Program-made: the position numbers and the translations under genes | The notes under the pieces: generated by a model | What the model saw: only the letters and a program-made list of their open reading frames with translations | Told to the model about the DNA's origin: nothing | Database searches by the model: none | Origin: Amoebophrya sp. AT5.2 | Taxonomy: Eukaryota; Sar; Dinophyceae; Syndiniales; Amoebophryaceae | Direction: 5' to 3' | DNA length: 14,623 nt | NCBI GenBank assembly: GCA_005223375.1 | Contig: RXOD01005350.1 | Coordinates: forward strand, 1-14,623 | Part shown: one piece after another, positions 7,535 to 14,623 of the stretch | Layout of the letters: every line of letters starts with the position of its first letter | Numbering within the stretch: the first letter of the stretch is position 1

Positions 7535-10500
7535 ATGCCGAAGCCGGGTACGAAGAAGGCCGCCGCTGCGCCGAAAGCTGCCAAAGACAAGAAAGATGCC
7601 ACGGAAAAGGCTGGGAAAGTACTTGGCATACCAGTTGTTTTTGGAGAAAAACGAAATCAAAAATCTTCTACTGAGGACCTACAGCCACATTTAGAGCCAC
7701 AGATCTAGTGCCCCACAACCAACAACAACGAACAGAACTAAAAATTGACTCACAAATCCAAAAGTTCAGACTCAAAGCATTCCGCTGCGACGCATTTTTA
7801 CTGTAGTAGATTGAATCGCACATCTATCATCATTTGGTGCATTCCAGGGCGAGAAGAAGACTGCGAAGGTGGAGAAGGACCCCGTGCGAGCGAAGATCGT
7901 GAAGCTGCAGGCGGTGATCGACATCCTGCCCGTGCTCGACATCTCCGTCAAGAACCTGCTCTCCAGCGGTGTCCAGCACTCTCTGGTCGACGCGGTTGAA
8001 GACCGCCACGAGTTCCAACACAGTACTTAGCTTTTCCTGTCAATATCAATTATGTACATATCATATTAATTTTTTATGCGTGCTCGTGCTGAAGCAGCTC
8101 TACAATGGGAATGGTTTCTTTACTGCTCGAGAGCCACGAGCACGACGGTGCATCAACGTCGCCGTCGCGCCTTCTTTGTAAATAGTCAACGGCAAACACA
8201 CACACACACTCACACTCCTCAGGTATGGTCAAGCTCGTTGGAAAGGCGCTGTACGACGCTGCCACGTACCTGAAGCAACGCACCGCCCACTGCAAACGGT
8301 TCGCCGAGGCCGCTGTCGAGGTGCTTCTAATCATCAACTTATCTTCAATGCATTTGCAGAAGAAAGAACTGCGACTGACCGCTCTTGCACTTCCTAGCAG
8401 GCATACCATGCCCTCATCCTCGGCCGAGTTTTAGTTTTTTTCCTCGACTAAAGCTAAAATGATTTCTGTTCTTCCACTCGCACTCACCAGACCAACGAGC
8501 CCTACGAGGCTTCTATCGCTCAGATCGAGGCGAAGATCACCGCCAAGAAAACTGTGTTGGACACGGTGAAGGAGGAGGCGAATCGCGACATCGACGCCTT
8601 GTGCGATGCGGAAGAAAAGCTCGAGGCGCACAAGAAAAGTTTGAGGGTCCTCGTGAAGACGATCGGGTCCAAAACCGCGGCGGTCACGGACGTCACCGAG
8701 AAGAAGGAGTCGGTGTTCAAGCCGCTGCTGGAGACCCCGCCGGAGAGCGGGAAAGAGGATGAGCACGCCGTGGAGCAGGTGAAGCAACTGCTGAAGAAGG
8801 TCGGCGCCACCGACTACATGCTGAACGCGGTGGTGTCGGCATTGATGGCAACGGACCGCCAGGAGTTCGATCAAGTGATCCTGCAAGGGTGCTCCGTGCA
8901 GCTGGACACCTTCGTCCAGAAGACGAAGGCGGAAGTGGCCAAGCTGGAGGCGTCGAAGACCACCATCGAGGGAAAAATTGAGGAGGTACTGAGTATATTT
9001 TCGTCAATATAGGAATAGGATTTGGCTTCGTTAGTTTTCATCATCATCATATTTAAAAAAATATATTTTGGGTCATACGGCTTCAATGACGGATTTACGG
9101 TGGAATTGCTTACAATTTTTTTTGGGACCTTGCGCAATCGGAGCCGCCTGCGAGACCAAACCGGCGCCATCTTTCATCACTCGGCGCCGCGGGAATGGGA
9201 ACACTGCGTGGCAGGAAGTCACTGTGTGGAGCACAGCAACGATATTTGCGCGTCGCGGGCGCGCATCTGATTCGTGCCTGCGTGACAGCGCCAAAGCGAC
9301 GGCTTCGAAGCCGGGACTCGGAAGAGCCGAAGTGAACGCTCCGCGAGGACCACGAGGGAGGGTCTGAGGGGGGTCCTCCGCGGAGTGGATTTCGTCTGGA
9401 TTTGGTTTGCCGAGTACTGGACTTCCACGCGCTGGATTTCCGCTGGATTTGACGGCCGTTTTACTGGATTTGAACAGGATTTCGAGCAGGATTTCGAGCA
9501 GGATTTCGAACTGGATTTCGAGTGGATTTCGCAGCGGAGGGCGGTGGATTTCGAAATCCAAATCGCCCGCGGGCGCAAAACGTGAAGGAATTGCCTGTTC
9601 CGGCCGCGAAATCCTGAAATCGCGGCCGAAATCCAGTCGCAACCCGGCCGAAATCCAAACGAAATCCAGGCGAAGTCCACCCCTCTCGCAGCCCGCTCGC
9701 ACCTCCCCAAAAAATCCAGCCCAAATCCAGTACCCCGGGCGGAGCTCAGACCCCCCCTCTTACCCCCCCTCGCGGGTCCCGGAGGTCCGGCTCGAGGTCG
9801 GTCCTGATCAAGCAGATCCGAGACTCCATGTCGAGTCCGGTGGAGCTGCCCCCCGGAGCGTCAGAATGAAGGCTGCCGCTCGGGATTCGTGTGCATTGGT
9901 GGGGGGTCTGCATCACGTTCGGTAGTCTTGGGCTCTTTCTCATCTGATCTGACAGCTTGCAGGAGCATGTCATGCTCCACCTGTCCGAATGATCGTCGCG
10001 CGTATCTTTCGGTTTCGCGCGCACCTCGCGACAGGATAGTCTAAAAAAAAATTCCAAGCAAGTCCATTGCTGTATTTTCATTGGAGCCCGTGCCACTCAA
10101 TATGTTTTTTCTTGCTTGTTCGTGAATGTGATGTGATCATCAGTCACTTATTCTAAAAGAAACTAAATCTTAACTTTTTGTTCGGTTGGGACGTCGACAG
10201 GCCACCGCCGCGTTCGAGGCTGCGAAGGCAACCACGGATAGGAGCCATGAGAAGTCCGACGAGGCCGCCCGCCACCTTGATCAGCTGATGCGGATGAAGG
10301 AGGACGAGACGAACACGCTGCGCTGCGGGAAGTGGTTTGTCGGGGCCGCCGAGGCCGACCGCCAGGAGGCCATCATCGCAGAAGTGCAATTCAGGAAGGT
10401 GCTGAACGATTTCGAGGAACTCAAGAACCGCTCCGCCACCGTGCCGACCGACACCTACGAGGACGCGAAGGACGTGGAGATGGAGGACGCGGCGGAGGAG

Positions 10501-10917
10501 GACGAAGAGCAGGAGGTAAGAAAGTAGCTCAGCGACTTCGTTGCGATGGAAGTCACACACGATGAAAAAGAAAACCACTGGCGTTGACCCATGCAGGGAT
10601 TTCGCGAGTGGGATCCCGAAGCAGAAACTTTTGAAAAGCCGGTGGCCTGGCAGGATTGTCGTTTTGGTTTCGGAAGTCCGCACTCGGCGTCGTGGGTTCT
10701 CGCGCGTCGCAGTATGCTATAGCTTGTGCTGCAATTTACTTATTAAGTAATCTAAATCGAGACGCAAATACAACCGCAGCTGGCGTCGGACGAGGACTTC
10801 GACGCGGAGGAGGACACGGAGGACGAGGAAGAGGAGGAATACGAGGAGGAAGAGGAGGACGCTAAGGACGTGGAGATGGAGGACGCGGTCGGGGAGGCCG
10901 ACGGAAAGGTGGAGTAG
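7535..10917 (+). CDS. Six-exon gene for a coiled-coil protein with an acidic tail (434 aa)
   Basis: Exons 7535-7618, 7848-8022, 8223-8320, 8491-8985, 10201-10515 and 10780-10917 join in frame to 434 residues ending at TAG (10915-10917). All introns are GT-AG: 229, 200, 170, 1215 and 264 bases; only intron 2 splits a codon (Ser87). Residues 1-40 are a Lys/Ala/Pro tail; 41-119 look helical (VIDILPVLDISVKNLL). Residues 125-185 and 252-375 are probable coiled coils. Between them is a compact segment with FKPLL (195-199), VGATDYMLNAVVSALM and EFDQVILQG. From about 368 onward the protein is almost all Glu/Asp, with DAKDVEMEDA occurring twice. I cannot name the family. The layout recalls uncharacterised coiled-coil proteins predicted in dinoflagellates, from memory only. 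The acidic tail would suit a chaperone-like or chromatin partner, but this is inference. Exons 4, 5 and 6 are firm; exons 1-3 rest on frame and splice-site agreement. Confidence 0.8.
8079..8144. repeat. Inverted repeat inside intron 2
   Basis: CGTGCTCGTG (8079-8088) and its exact reverse complement CACGAGCACG (8135-8144) enclose 46 bases. Pairing extends imperfectly inward (CTGAAGCAG against CTGCTCGAG). It lies mid-intron and could bring the splice sites together, or could be the trace of an intron-forming element. Confidence 0.6.
8196..8209. repeat. (AC)7 microsatellite just upstream of the exon 3 acceptor
   Basis: Seven AC units run directly into the acceptor TCCTCAG, in place of the usual pyrimidine tract. 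Confidence 0.85.
9339..9784. repeat. Large degenerate palindrome of GGATTT / AAATCC units
   Basis: The left arm carries eleven GGATTT hexamers (starts 9387, 9398, 9434, 9445, 9466, 9477, 9489, 9501, 9513, 9524, 9546). The right arm carries seven AAATCC hexamers (starts 9554, 9609, 9629, 9651, 9662, 9712, 9723). I see no GGATTT in the right arm and no AAATCC in the left. Outer blocks also pair: GGGTCTGAG (9360-9368) with CTCAGACCC (9745-9753), GTACTGG (9414-9420) with CCAGTAC (9727-9733), and CTCCG-starting ends at 9339 and 9784. The symmetry centre is near 9553. Confidence 0.8.
9476..9530. repeat. Short tandem array, period 12, unit AGGATTTCGAGC
   Basis: AGGATTTCGAGC occurs at 9476 and 9488, AGGATTTCGAAC at 9500, then 11-12-base variants (TGGATTTCGAG, TGGATTTCGCAG). 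It forms the most regular part of the left palindrome arm. Confidence 0.85.
10459..10887 (+). repeat. 33-base coding duplication split across intron 5
   Basis: Bases 10459-10491 (exon 5) and 10855-10887 (exon 6) match at 32 of 33 positions. Both encode EDAKDVEMEDA in frame, within the acidic tail. Confidence 0.9.
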
Positions 10918-12504
10918 GCCTAATCGCGGAGCGAAGTTTCGGGATTTAGATTTTCAACTTACGTCGTCAGCCAAATCTGCAACGCCAGTTTAGTCGTAAT
11001 GCATATGCAGGGCGGCCAGGTCCTTATATATATTATTCCAAAAGCGTTTGGGCCTCGCCTACCTTCCTCTTTCCACGATCGAAGAAGTCCCTGACGTTTT
11101 ATTGATCATCGATGAAGCTCGTGCAAAAAGCGCGCTTGTTGATTCCGTGAAAATGAAAATAAAAGACCAAAAACCTTGATGTGGGACGACCGAAAAACTT
11201 TTTTATTTTTTCAGTTTTCACGACCAACAAGGTCGCAGGAGAAACAGCAACATCGAACATCGAGAATGAGAACGCGAAGCGCGAGGATACTGGAGCCGGC
11301 TGCTGTTTCTCGTCGTTTGTTTTCTTTCGTAAAGCAAAAAGACCAGAGAGCTCGCCCCGTAGATTATTTCAAAATGCAAAACAAACGACGATCGAAGTCA
11401 GGTCGGTGGTTGCGAATTGCTATTGGCTATTGCTTCACCGTCGTGCGCGAGAGATCGCTCACCTTGGGGAAGCTCACTCAAAACGGGAATATATTCCAAT
11501 TTAGATTTTTCCCTTTCCTACGAAAGCGTAGCGATGCACGTACAGTAATAGGTAATTCTCTGCTTCGTACGGTACGATGGCCACTTTTGGCACTTTGCCC
11601 TAATCGTGCACCACCACGGCGGCCCAGCCCGCCGTACTTCCACTATTTGGCGCTCGGCCATTACCAGATCGCACGGGGTACCGTCTCCATGAGCTGCGCG
11701 AGCACTACTTCTCTTTGGTTTGCTACTTTGTCGCATTTAATTTTTAAGGAATTTCTTTGACTCTGGGTCTACTGTGTTGAGCCGGGCTGGACGGATGAGG
11801 CTTCAGTTCCCAAAGACTGACACAAAGAACCAGAGCGAACGACTTTGAAACTTTCCGCGACGTGATGCCAATCCATCGCGAAAGAATGCATGTTGAAACT
11901 GACTGGCAGTCCCGAGACACGTGCTGGCGCACATCGAAACGATATACGTTACGGACCAAAAACCAAATATAAATAAAGCACGACGCGCACGACAACGACA
12001 ACGATATGAAGCACGGACTGTGAACGAACCCAATCAATGCCAAGGCATTGCTCAATGTTGTATGAAATCTCTCTACTTCACCATGATTGACCAGAATGAA
12101 ACCCAAGGCGAAGCTGGCAAGATGCCTCTCTTGCGATGTGCCTGCACCTGCAGCGCGCAGTGTTCTTTGCGTGGACGAGCTCTCAAGAACCATGGCTACC
12201 ATGACGCGCGGCGGTAGCTACTGCTCCTTCGTGAAAAACGATTCTTCGTCAAAGGACCACGACTTTGACAACATCGGCCAAGTTTCACCAGCAAGTAGAG
12301 ACCAAAAAAGAGTGCGCTCAAGCGGACGACAGAGATAGCATCGAATTCGAAATTCCGAATAAAAGTAAAATGAGATTGCGCGAGTAACAAGTGGAAGACA
12401 ATGATGAAGCGTTGGAGGTGCGCGTCGTGCGATTCATTTGTCTGCAGCGGTCGCATCATCGCAGCAAGTCCGAATGGAATCAATCTATATTGCCCGAACA
12501 TTGA
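10918..12504. other. Region with no convincing gene
   Basis: Follows the coiled-coil gene. It contains a TATATATATTA run near 11024, a possible polyadenylation hexamer AATAAA at 11158-11163 and another near 11970. Small palindromes include TCGTAC-G-GTACGA near 11566 and TACG-AAAG-CGTA near 11519. ORFs of 194 (11176-11760, plus), 152 (11744-12202, minus) and 83 codons (12087-12338, plus) show mixed third-position use and no domain character. Unseen small exons cannot be excluded. Confidence 0.5.
11036..11051 (+). repeat. Possible short copy of the right-end foldback unit
   Basis: TTCCAAAAGCGTTTGG equals the core TTCCAAGCGAAGCGTTTGG found at 14326 except for loss of three bases (GCG). A 16-base match could be chance, so it counts only alongside the other copies. 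Confidence 0.35.
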
Positions 12505-12621
12505 TCTGTGATTCCGAGAAAGGTCGTCGTCGTCCTCCTCGCCTTCGTCTGTGCCCCCCGAACGGCCTCGCCACGTAGCTCTCAGTTGCCGCGACACGAC
12601 AGCGGCAAGCCCAGGGGCAAC

Positions 12622-12897
12622 ATGTTGAGCCGCATACTGTCATGTCAACAGCTGCACTACTTACAGATCCTGTCCGCCCGCATCCCCTCCCGCGTTGCGG
12701 ATTTGATTTCCACATGCTTGATCGGGGGTTTTTACGTCGTGATTTTTCTGTTGTTCTTGTACGCAGAAGTTTGTCTTACTCGACGTGAGGATATCATCAT
12801 CCGCATCGGGAACGGGACCACGGATAAAAAAGAAGAAGATGAAGAATTATTCGGGTCGCCGTTATCGGCGCTGGTTTCTAGGTCTCGTACGTGGTGA
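12622..12897 (+). CDS. Weak candidate: small single-pass membrane protein (92 aa), or an exon of one
   Basis: From the ATG at 12622 the frame runs to TGA at 12895-12897. Residues of the type LIGGFYVVIFLLFLYAEVCL form a clear hydrophobic span, followed by an acidic stretch (KKEEDEELF). The same frame is open back to 12505 with GC-rich third positions and a Val/Leu-rich start, so the coding part may begin at an acceptor near 12505-12590. No homologue is recognised. It could also be a chance ORF. Confidence 0.22.
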   Translation: MLSRILSCQQLHYLQILSARIPSRVADLISTCLIGGFYVVIFLLFLYAEVCLTRREDIIIRIGNGTTDKKEEDEELFGSPLSALVSRSRTW

Positions 12898-12924
12898 AGT
12901 TCCAGGTGAACCTAGTGTTTGCGT

Positions 12925-13110
12925 ATGGACCGGGACCAGGTGGTAAGTCTCAGTAGTGGCGAAAGTGAGCCACTGGGAGGGGAAAGGAAGGCCATGGAAA
13001 GCTTGGGTTGGCGATCTATTGCCAGCTGCATATGCGGCTGCAGATTTGGGAGTGGTCATCTCGCGTCTGCGGATCGCTCCTCCTTCGCTTTTGCAGACCC
13101 CAAAACCACT
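12925..13110 (+). pseudogene. Possible decayed Copia-type RNase H fragment
   Basis: The frame at 12925 translates as VVSLSSGESE followed by ...GGERKAMESLGWRS. This fits the conserved Copia RNase H segment (VALSS.EAE, then a helix with a Gly and Leu). The continuation expected in these proteins (a DLG turn, then a strand) is better matched in another frame after about 13023 (AAADLGVVISRLRI), which implies a frameshift. No reverse transcriptase, integrase or LTR is visible nearby, so it would be a small relic. The match comes from memory of the motif, and chance resemblance is possible. Confidence 0.35.
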
Positions 13111-13266
13111 GCCCAGAAATTTCACTATCTTTTTACCACTACGTACAGCCACTTTTACTAGTTACCATCTTCGCTGGTCCCTAGTTATATCGCGAACAAC
13201 TATCCGAGAGACAAAGTGACCAGCGTGAGCCACACAGGCGATCACCACTGGGCCTGGAACCGCGCA

Positions 13267-13294
13267 CCGACTCGTCACTTGGTGTGCGAGTCGG
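13267..13294. repeat. Perfect 8-bp hairpin
   Basis: CCGACTCG (13267-13274) and CGAGTCGG (13287-13294) enclose 12 bases. Confidence 0.7.
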
Positions 13295-13377
13295 ATTTCT
13301 CACGCTCTCGTACCTTTCTACTTTGTCAAGCCGAGAAGCGTACATGCAACCTAGTGTTGCTACATCGCTACCCGTCT

Positions 13378-13989
13378 TTACTTGACTTCCCGAGGAGGGC
13401 AAGTCGCGCCCACGGCAGGGCCACCCCCTCTGCATTGCTGGCACGCCCAATCGTCGCTGTCCAAACGCTTCCCTTGGAACTTCTGGACCTGCGCTGCAAA
13501 GAAGTTCCAGAAGAAGCCTCTGAACGAGTGGCCGAAGCGCAGCAGTTTTTGATCGCGCACGACTACAGCGTTAGGGGGCTGCGAAAGCAGTCTGAGGCGT
13601 CTTCTTGCGGGCGTTGGTCTCTGCGTGGTGCTCCTGGGAATGTCTGGAATGGGATGACATGAGTTCCAAGCGAAGCTGCTGGGCTCGAAGCGCGGCGACA
13701 GCTGGTCTACGGCACTTTCATTTAGCGACGACAGGAAGCTACTCTGCGCGGCTTCAGACTGCGACTCCGACTCCTCTCCCTGCGGCGAGTGGGGGAAAGC
13801 AGCAAACAGGGGCGGTTCGTTCTCTAAGGTTCCCGGGGGCGAGTTGTCGGCGAGGCCCGGCGCGTCGCGGAGAAGACTCGGCGAGGCCTCGGTGATGTCA
13901 ATCCTCGGAGGGGCGGCTGGCTGCTTGTTGTTGCCACCACCGGCCAACTTCTGCATGTTGGCCCCCGTCGCTGGCGTCGTCTGTGTCAT
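13378..13989 (-). CDS. Candidate gene or exon: Pro/Ser-rich unrecognised protein (203 aa)
   Basis: Read on the minus strand, the ATG at 13989 opens a 203-codon frame ending at TAA (13378-13380). Its codons are strongly G/C-ending, like the confirmed genes. Residues 1-105 are a Gln/Pro/Ser/Glu-rich low-complexity stretch (GGGNNKQPAAPP, PHSPQGEESES), the style of the other proteins here. Residues 105-109 (SFAWN) and 161-177 (WNFF...KFQGKRLD) lie on copies of the foldback repeat, so the C-terminal half may be repeat-derived or may not belong to the mature exon. A TATA-like TTATATAG lies about 260 bases upstream on this strand. No domain is recognised. It may instead be a chance ORF in GC-rich repeat DNA. 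Confidence 0.4.
   Translation of the reverse strand: MTQTTPATGANMQKLAGGGNNKQPAAPPRIDITEASPSLLRDAPGLADNSPPGTLENEPPLFAAFPHSPQGEESESQSEAAQSSFLSSLNESAVDQLSPRFEPSSFAWNSCHPIPDIPRSTTQRPTPARRRLRLLSQPPNAVVVRDQKLLRFGHSFRGFFWNFFAAQVQKFQGKRLDSDDWACQQCRGGGPAVGATCPPREVK
13460..13508. repeat. Diverged copy of the foldback hairpin
   Basis: Bases 13460-13483 match 14281-14304 at all but one position (TCCAAACGCTTCCCTTGGAA... with C for G). GGAACTTCT (13476-13484) pairs with AGAAGTTCC (13500-13508) across 15 bases. The arm beyond 13508 is mutated, so only the inner stem remains perfect. Confidence 0.75.
13662..13676 (+). repeat. Partial copy of the foldback unit
   Basis: AGTTCCAAGCGAAGC is identical to part of the unit at 14324-14338; the sequence diverges on both sides. 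Confidence 0.6.
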
Positions 13990-14247
13990 TGCCGACGAAG
14001 GCCGTCAGCGACTTTGCGCACGATCCGCCTCTGGTGCGCTGCGTCAGCTCCCGCGGGCGGGATTTGCTCTACTCTTGTACGGTTGTGGAGTGGGGGGCAG
14101 TCAGAGGTGGCGTCGCAGCTCTTACGCCCTCCCAGACGCGTTTGCCGGATCCGCTGATCGTGGGCAACCGCGGGACGTGGCGCGAGGCTCAACGCATCAT
14201 TTTCAACTCCTCACATGTGAAGATGGCATTTTTTTTCTCTCCTGAAG

Positions 14248-14256
14248 CTATATAAC
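14248..14256 (-). promoter_or_regulatory. TATA-like box TTATATAGC on the minus strand
   Basis: It has the same TTATATAG octamer as the box before the 7535 gene, and lies about 260 bases upstream of the minus-strand ATG at 13989. The 290 bases between 13990 and 14279 hold no other supported feature. Confidence 0.22.
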
Positions 14257-14279
14257 GTTTCCCACCGACTGCAGACGCC

Positions 14280-14346
14280 ATCCAAACGCTTCGCTTGGAA
14301 CTTCACCATTATCAAGTGAAAGAAGTTCCAAGCGAAGCGTTTGGAT
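14280..14346. repeat. Perfect 25-bp inverted repeat (foldback hairpin)
   Basis: Bases 14280-14304 (starting ATCCAAACGCTTCGCTTGG) and 14322-14346 are exact reverse complements separated by 17 bases. The arm also contains the near-palindrome AAGCGAAGCG/CGCTTCGCTT. Perfect arms imply a recent origin or ongoing correction. Confidence 0.95.
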
Positions 14347-14623
14347 GTTATCAAGCAAAGCGTTTTGCTTGCGTTAGCTTTCCGAGTAAGTGAAGGTAGT
14401 GCTGCACTGCACTTACTACCTTCGCTTACTCGCACCTTATACCGAGCGCCTTCAGTGCGAGTTGCACTACCTTATTCGGTATGCGCCGATTGGAAGCTAT
14501 GGAAAGCGAAGGTAGTTGGAAAGCGAAGCGATAGCGTTATTTGCGAGCTATGTTATTTTCACCCATACCGTACTATGCGGTAGCGCGCTTTGCTTGATAA
14601 CATCCAAACGCTTCGCTTGGAAC
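14325..14623. mobile_element. Probable foldback/TIR (MITE-like) element, cut by the window end
   Basis: Bases 14325-14362 and 14586-14623 are 38-base perfect inverted repeats, and the right arm reaches the last base of the window, so it may be longer. They enclose 223 bases with no transposase and several nested hairpins. The outer 22 bases are the foldback unit found at 14280, 13460 and 13662. A non-autonomous element fits best. Target-site duplications cannot be checked because the right end is missing. Confidence 0.6.
14383..14432. repeat. Nested 18-bp hairpin inside the terminal element
   Basis: CGAGTAAGTGAAGGTAGT (14383-14400) pairs with ACTACCTTCGCTTACTCG (14415-14432) with one mismatch and a 14-base loop. 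Further nested pairs follow: AGTGC/GCACT and ATACCGA/TCGGTAT around 14438-14481. The GAAGGTAGT motif recurs near 14506. Confidence 0.9.

Larger units (their letters stand above)
8986..10200 (+). other. Intron 4 of the coiled-coil gene (1215 bases), carrying an insertion-like palindrome
   Basis: Donor GTACTGAG at 8986 and acceptor GACAG ending at 10200 join two in-frame coding exons. It is four to seven times longer than the other introns. The first 140 bases and the last 170 are AT-rich, like the other introns. The middle (about 9140-9940) is GC-rich and contains the palindrome described separately, which suggests a short intron that received an insertion. ORFs within it translate the repeat units and carry no recognisable domain. 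Confidence 0.75.

Noticed and set aside
8321..8490. Alternative acceptor TTTGCAG ending near 8360 that would shorten intron 3
   Set aside because: It gives a 40-base intron, and the frame from it soon meets a stop. The acceptor at 8490 joins cleanly to the long exon 4 frame.
9073..9925. Several 90-209 codon ORFs on both strands within intron 4
   Set aside because: They translate the GGATTT/AAATCC repeat (DFEQDFEQDFE, WISAGF-type strings) and lie between two in-frame coding exons.
11176..11760. 194-codon plus-strand ORF
   Set aside because: Basic, Phe/Arg/Ser-rich sequence without codon bias; a second frame is also open over half its length; no family recognised.
12909..13358. Direct repeat AACCTAGTGTT at 12909 and 13348 as possible target-site duplication around the RNase H relic
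   Set aside because: Only 11 bases, with no terminal structure next to either copy; a chance match cannot be excluded.

Overview
The window reads as nuclear DNA of a unicellular eukaryote. It has spliceosomal GT-AG introns, widely spaced genes each with its own leader, a eukaryotic type IB DNA topoisomerase, low-complexity acidic/basic proteins and many hairpin repeats; nothing resembles a bacterial operon. The alveolate/dinoflagellate side (for example a Syndiniales- or Perkinsus-like protist) is my best guess. It rests on inflated low-complexity insertions in a conserved enzyme and on a coiled-coil gene whose layout recalls uncharacterised dinoflagellate proteins. That lineage call is inference with low-to-moderate confidence.

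Layout. 1-570: 3' end of a Pro/Ser/Thr-rich gene with a duplicated 13-residue motif and probably one intron. 571-1177: spacer and promoter region. 1178-2344: intronless nuclear-type protein with a SAP-like segment. 2345-2734: AT-richer spacer. 2735-6844: intronless, 1369-residue DNA topoisomerase I with all five catalytic residues and several long insertions. 6845-7534: spacer with hairpins and a TATA-like box. 7535-10917: a six-exon gene for a 434-residue coiled-coil protein with a basic N-terminus and acidic tail. Its fourth intron is 1215 bases and holds a large degenerate palindrome built of GGATTT / AAATCC units. 10918-12504: no convincing gene. 12505-13377: one weak membrane-protein ORF and a decayed Copia-like RNase H fragment. 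13378-13989 (minus strand): a candidate Pro/Ser-rich gene overlapping copies of a foldback repeat. 14280-14623: dense inverted repeats, probably the left part of a foldback/TIR element that runs off the window.

The two proteins at 1178 and 2735 both look nuclear (basic NLS-like runs; SAP-like segment; topoisomerase), but nothing shows they work together. I found no defence system, CRISPR array, rRNA or tRNA. The most unusual material is the polarised palindrome inside intron 4, the foldback repeat family at the right end, and the inflated topoisomerase.
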